Of a stretch of DNA of 64,000 nt, positions 60,766-64,000 are shown in pieces; position 1 is the first letter of the stretch, and the number at the start of each line of letters is the position of its first letter. The stretch spans positions 16,441-80,440 of the forward strand of contig MIAR01000037.1 of NCBI GenBank assembly GCA_001829185.1, written 5' to 3'. Source of the stretch: Spirochaetes bacterium GWB1_60_80. GTDB lineage: Bacteria > Spirochaetota > Spirochaetia > Treponematales > UBA12059. Below the pieces are notes generated by a model. The model saw only the letters and a list, made by a program, of their open reading frames with translations. It ran no database searches and was not told the origin of the DNA. Made by a program: the position numbers and the translations under genes.

Positions 60766-62286
60766 TTACTGGCGAACCACGATCAGCTTATAGCTGCCGT
60801 CACCGAAGATTTCGCTGCCCAGTTGGTTCAGCTTGATGAAATAGGTGCCGGGATTGAGAGTCATCACCAGATTGGAGTCCAGCCCGATGCTGCCGCCGTC
60901 GTCGTCGCTCCCCACTTGGTTCTGGCGCGAGTCGTACAGTTCGACGTAGGTGTCCATGTCTTCGTTGGTGATACCGAAGGCCCGGATACTGTAGGTGCCG
61001 GCTTGGGTAATAGTCAGGCGCACCCAGTCGACGTCGTTGGCGTTGTTGAAGCTGCGCTGCTGGCCTTCAGCGCCGATGGTGACGGGCTTGGCCTGGGCAA
61101 CGGCGTTGTCCGGCTCGTAGGCGTCCGGGCGCGGCGGGACCACGAAGCGAACCATCAAGCCGTAGGTGCCTTGGTCACCGGCGTAGTTACCGACGCTAAA
61201 AGTATAGTCGCCAGCCTGCAGGAAAATCTGGATCATGGCGTTAGTGTCCATGGCGTCGTCATTTTCGGCCAACTGGTTGAAGCCGGCGTCAAACAAAGCC
61301 ATGATGGTATCCATGCCGCCTTCGGTGCTGATGTTGACGTTACGACCGCCCTGCGGAACGGTAATGGCATACCAGTCGACGTCCTCGCCGGCATGGAAAC
61401 TAGCGTCGAAGTAGGTCTCGTCGCCGGCCAACGGCAGCAGGGTGGCCGACTCCTGGTCGTCGTTCGGCTCAAAGGCGTCAGACTCCAGGCCTTCAACAAA
61501 TTCGAAAGAAAGCGTATAGCTGCCAATGCGCTCGTCGTAGTTGCCTACCCGGAGGAAATAATCGCCCGGCGGCAGCGCGACGTTGATCTCGGCATTGAGG
61601 CCATTGCCTGACGAATCGTCGTCCGAGGCCAAAGTAACGCCATCCAGATCGGCCAACTCCATCACGGTGTCGCTATCGCCAGCGGTGTAGATGCGGATAT
61701 TGGGCAAGGCACCCTGGGGCACGCTGATGCGGTACCAGTCGGCGTCACCGCCAACGTGGAAATTGACATCGAAGGAACTGCCATTCGGGTCGATACTCAG
61801 CGGCTTGGCCGCCTTGGTATCGTCATTTGGCTCGTAGGCGTCGGGGGCCGGCGGGGCACTGAACTCGACGGTCAGGCTATAGCTGCCGATGGCGCCCTGG
61901 AAGGTGCCGACGTGCAACAGGTAGTCGCCACCGGACAGGACCTGCTCCAGGTGGGCGTTGAGGTTGCCCATGAAGTCGTCGGCTTCGGCCAGGGTACTGC
62001 CGGAGCGATCCATCAGGGCCAAGGTGGTATCGAGCTCGCCGTCGGTGTAGATGGTGACCATCTTGCTGCCGGCCGGAACGGTAATACGATACCAATCCTG
62101 GTCAGCGGTATTATGGAAAGTGGCGTTAAAATTGCCGCCGGCAGCGCTCAGGCTCAGCCGGCGGGCGGCCTGCTGGGTCTCGTTGGGCTCAAAGGCGTCG
62201 CTGCGGGCAGTTTGCGCCCAGACTGTCAGGCCGACCAGAATCAAGCCAACCACCAGAATCAGGCGCCGCGTGGAACGAATATGCAT
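60766..62286 (-). CDS. Exported protein of four tandem PPC domains
   Basis: A 506-residue secreted protein: signal peptide (MHIRSTRRLILVVGLILVGL, then TVWAQ), then four copies of the bacterial pre-peptidase C-terminal (PPC) beta-sandwich of about 115-120 residues. Each opens with DA[FY]EP[ND] (near residues 30, 148, 268, 390) and carries DWYRI/DWVRL, LDTTLAL-type and GDYxLxVG motifs. There is no peptidase domain, so it is a stand-alone carbohydrate- or surface-binding protein rather than a protease tail. AGGAG precedes ATG 62286. Its paralogue lies immediately upstream. Confidence 0.9.
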   Translation of the reverse strand: MHIRSTRRLILVVGLILVGLTVWAQTARSDAFEPNETQQAARRLSLSAAGGNFNATFHNTADQDWYRITVPAGSKMVTIYTDGELDTTLALMDRSGSTLAEADDFMGNLNAHLEQVLSGGDYLLHVGTFQGAIGSYSLTVEFSAPPAPDAYEPNDDTKAAKPLSIDPNGSSFDVNFHVGGDADWYRISVPQGALPNIRIYTAGDSDTVMELADLDGVTLASDDDSSGNGLNAEINVALPPGDYFLRVGNYDERIGSYTLSFEFVEGLESDAFEPNDDQESATLLPLAGDETYFDASFHAGEDVDWYAITVPQGGRNVNISTEGGMDTIMALFDAGFNQLAENDDAMDTNAMIQIFLQAGDYTFSVGNYAGDQGTYGLMVRFVVPPRPDAYEPDNAVAQAKPVTIGAEGQQRSFNNANDVDWVRLTITQAGTYSIRAFGITNEDMDTYVELYDSRQNQVGSDDDGGSIGLDSNLVMTLNPGTYFIKLNQLGSEIFGDGSYKLIVVRQ

Positions 62287-62431
62287 AAATGCTCCTTTCG
62301 AATGGGAAAACAGCCGCCGCCATCGCGCCGAAAAGGCGCATAACGGGGCGCGTAGTATGACTCAAAGCATAATCCATCGTCCAGCCGTTTTCCAGCCGGA
62401 AAGCCAAAAAAGACGAAGTTATGGCCGGCTT

Positions 62432-63589
62432 TTACTGCCGGCTGAAGACCAGACGATAGCTTCCGTCGCCAGCCAGCTCGTCGGCTACCTGGCGGACCAA
62501 CAGCCAGTAAGTGCCACTCGCCAGCTCGATGGTCAATTCGGCGTCCAGGCCTTCGCCGGAGTCGTCGTCCTCGGCCAGGAGGCGGCGCGCCTCGTCGTAC
62601 AGTTCCAGGTACGTGTCCGGCTGACGGCCGGACTGACTGATGGCTTGCAGACGATAGCGGCCGGCCGGCGTCACCACCAGCTTGACCCAATCGACATCGT
62701 CGGTGGCGTGGATGCTGCGCAGCTGGCCAGCCGGACCGGGCTGAAGAGCGACGGCGGCGGCGTTCGCCTGGTTGTCCGGCTCGAAGGCGTCGGGGCTGGG
62801 CAAGGCTCCCAGGCGCGCCACCAGACGGTAGCTGCCCAGGGCTCCGGTATAGTTGCCGACGGCCACCCGGTATTCGCCAGCCGGCAGATTGCGGCGGATG
62901 GCGGCGTTCAGGCCGTCGCTGTCGTCGTTCTCGGCCACCAGGCGGCCGTCGGCGTCGTAGAGCGCCAGGGTGGTATCCAGATTACCCTCGGTAGCCAGTT
63001 CCAGGGCGCGGCCGCCGGCCGGCACGTCCAGCCGGTACCAGTCGCGATCCTGGGGATTGTGGAAGGTGGCGGGAGCCGCCAACAGGCCGGCCGCGAGGTC
63101 CAGGCGGGCAGCGGCGGCGCGATCCTCGTTGGGCTCGTGGGCGTCGGCCGATGGCGGCACGCTCAGGCGGAGGCGCAGGTTGTAGCTGCCGCTGCCGCCG
63201 CGGTTGGCGGACACGCGCACCAGGTAATCGCCACCGGGCAGGATGAGGCCGATGGCCGCGTTGCGGTCGCCGCCGTTGTCATCGTTTTCGGCCATGGCCT
63301 GACCATCGGCGCGCAGCAGGACCAGCGCGGTGTCCAGGTCGCCGCCGGTCTGGATGACCGTCTGACGGCTGGCGCCCGGAATGGTGAAGCGGAACCAGTC
63401 GACATCGCCGGCGGCGTGGATGGTCAGATTGAAGCTGGCGCCAGCCGGGTCCAGGGTCAGCGGCCGGGCCGCCGCGCGCTCCTCGTTAGGCTCCATGACG
63501 TCCAGGCGGACGGACTGAGCGCCGAGCGACAAGGCGACCAAAACCAGGCAGGCCAGGGCAAACAAACGGCGGAAAAACAAAACGGGCAT
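62432..63589 (-). CDS. Exported protein of three tandem PPC domains
   Basis: A 385-residue paralogue of the next gene: signal peptide (MPVLFFRRLFALACLVLVAL), then three PPC domains beginning near 31, 151 and 266 (VMEPNEERA, DAHEPNEDRA, DAFEPDNQA), each with DW[FY]RF/DWVKL and an acidic AENDD turn. The last domain ends GDGSYRLVFSRQ, almost as the paralogue ends GDGSYKLIVVRQ, which shows recent duplication with gain or loss of one repeat. ATG 63589 has GAGGAG 7 bases upstream; an earlier in-frame ATG at 63625 lacks a site. Confidence 0.9.
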   Translation of the reverse strand: MPVLFFRRLFALACLVLVALSLGAQSVRLDVMEPNEERAAARPLTLDPAGASFNLTIHAAGDVDWFRFTIPGASRQTVIQTGGDLDTALVLLRADGQAMAENDDNGGDRNAAIGLILPGGDYLVRVSANRGGSGSYNLRLRLSVPPSADAHEPNEDRAAAARLDLAAGLLAAPATFHNPQDRDWYRLDVPAGGRALELATEGNLDTTLALYDADGRLVAENDDSDGLNAAIRRNLPAGEYRVAVGNYTGALGSYRLVARLGALPSPDAFEPDNQANAAAVALQPGPAGQLRSIHATDDVDWVKLVVTPAGRYRLQAISQSGRQPDTYLELYDEARRLLAEDDDSGEGLDAELTIELASGTYWLLVRQVADELAGDGSYRLVFSRQ

Positions 63590-63912
63590 GGCAAACTCCT
63601 CGCGTGGAATGTCGCCACTATACACCCGCCGGCCGCTTGCGGCAAGCCGGGCGATGAGTCAATAGCGAGGGCGGGAAGGGTAATTCGGCTGGCAGGTCCC
63701 CGGACGCCTCGCCGGCAGCTCCGTCCCGTTGCCGGGCCGCGCCTGTCTGACGCTTGGCCAGCCCGCCAGTCGCAACGCCACGCCAGCCAACGAGTACCTT
63801 AAAATTAATTTACTTAATGCCGATTCGGAACTATTTTATCACAGCTCGCCGAGCGAAGCATGGCCGCATACAGAGGGACAGTCCCCAAATCGCAGGCTAG
63901 CGGGCGCTTTAA
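63590..63912. other. Intergenic region with AT-rich patch and GGGAC-A-GTCCC palindrome
   Basis: No gene seen. Positions 63795-63845 are AT-rich, unlike the surroundings. GGGACAGTCCC at 63875-63885 is a palindrome of the type found in repeats left by REP-associated (IS200-like) transposases. The upstream region of the three-PPC gene is included. Confidence 0.4.
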
Positions 63913-64000
63913 CAGGGTGTTGAAAAACGCGGATGCGGCTTTTCAACACTTCAAAAGCCGGTACAATTACGCAGCATAGCGCAAGCTATGCGAGGAATTG
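63909..64000 (+). mobile_element. Three-hairpin MITE, family 1, copy C (cut by the window end)
   Basis: From CAGGGTGTTG at 63913 to the window end (88 bases) it is identical to copy B, including the first two hairpins. It is preceded by TTAA (63909-63912), a possible 4-base target like the CTAA of copy B. The right third is outside the window. Identity with copy B implies recent spread. Confidence 0.88.

Noticed and set aside
14617..64000. Reading the three similar elements as CRISPR repeats or as tRNA/rRNA-like genes
   Set aside because: They are tens of kb apart, in both orientations, 129 bp long with inverted ends and a 4-base duplication, so they fit a MITE rather than an array or a functional RNA gene.

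Overview
The window is a GC-rich, gene-dense bacterial chromosome segment with no rRNA, tRNA, phage or CRISPR. The gene content suggests a Gram-negative-type anaerobe, and my best guess is a high-GC member of the Spirochaetota. This rests on gene content only: a giant 2-hydroxyacyl-CoA-dehydratase-activase-type protein, an acyltransferase plus zinc-ribbon membrane protein pair familiar from Treponema and Clostridia, RexAB/AddAB recombination nuclease, several exported lipoproteins, CsgG/PEGA and PPC-domain surface proteins, and many c-di-GMP and two-component proteins. No marker gene fixes the taxonomy.

Layout. 0.1-7.6 kb (minus): an MtfA-type peptidase and a membrane protein, then an ABC-2 exporter (ATPase plus two permeases) below a DesK/NarL-type two-component pair, then a ZIP-like transporter with a cyclic-nucleotide-binding domain set into its middle. 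7.7-14.5 kb: nitroreductase, periplasmic-sensor histidine kinase, a lytic transglycosylase that seems to start at ATT, lipA, a TetR regulator and a DUF1624-type membrane acyltransferase. 14.8-24.8 kb (plus): a 1200-residue GH13 enzyme translationally coupled to addB-addA. 25-32 kb: REC-PAS-GGDEF-EAL protein, acyl-CoA synthetase, divergent 7TM histidine kinase and REC-PP2C phosphatase, EamA transporter. 33-39 kb (minus): lipoprotein, small envelope proteins, GNAT, HD-GYP and an M61-like exported protein. 39-44.6 kb (minus): a compact potassium module of TPR protein, two separate RCK proteins, TrkH, a KdpD lacking its N-terminal domain, and KdpE. 44.8-47.5 kb (plus): a short leader peptide ending in RAPPA followed by a divergent SecA (SecA2-like). 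47.6-52.7 kb (minus): membrane protein and the 1493-residue activase. 53-56.9 kb (plus): acyltransferase, zinc-ribbon membrane protein and an unrecognised protein with glycosyltransferase-like features. 57-63.6 kb (minus): an envelope block of two lipoproteins, a CsgG-PEGA protein, a VOC protein and two proteins made only of PPC repeats.

Non-coding features. There are two families of miniature inverted-repeat elements. One is a 129-bp, three-hairpin element present three times (the third copy is cut by the window end), with compensatory base changes in its stems. The other is a single 236-bp element with perfect 20-bp inverted ends at the lipA/tetR junction. Several operon-leading genes have a TATAGT-like -10 box only 6-9 bases before the start codon, which suggests leaderless mRNAs.

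The most interesting candidate is the SecA2 leader. A good promoter drives a 74-codon ORF whose C-terminal Arg-Ala-Pro-Pro resembles the RAPP/RAGP class of ribosome-arrest peptides that control Sec genes. Its arrest codons are complementary to the downstream SecA2 ribosome-binding site.
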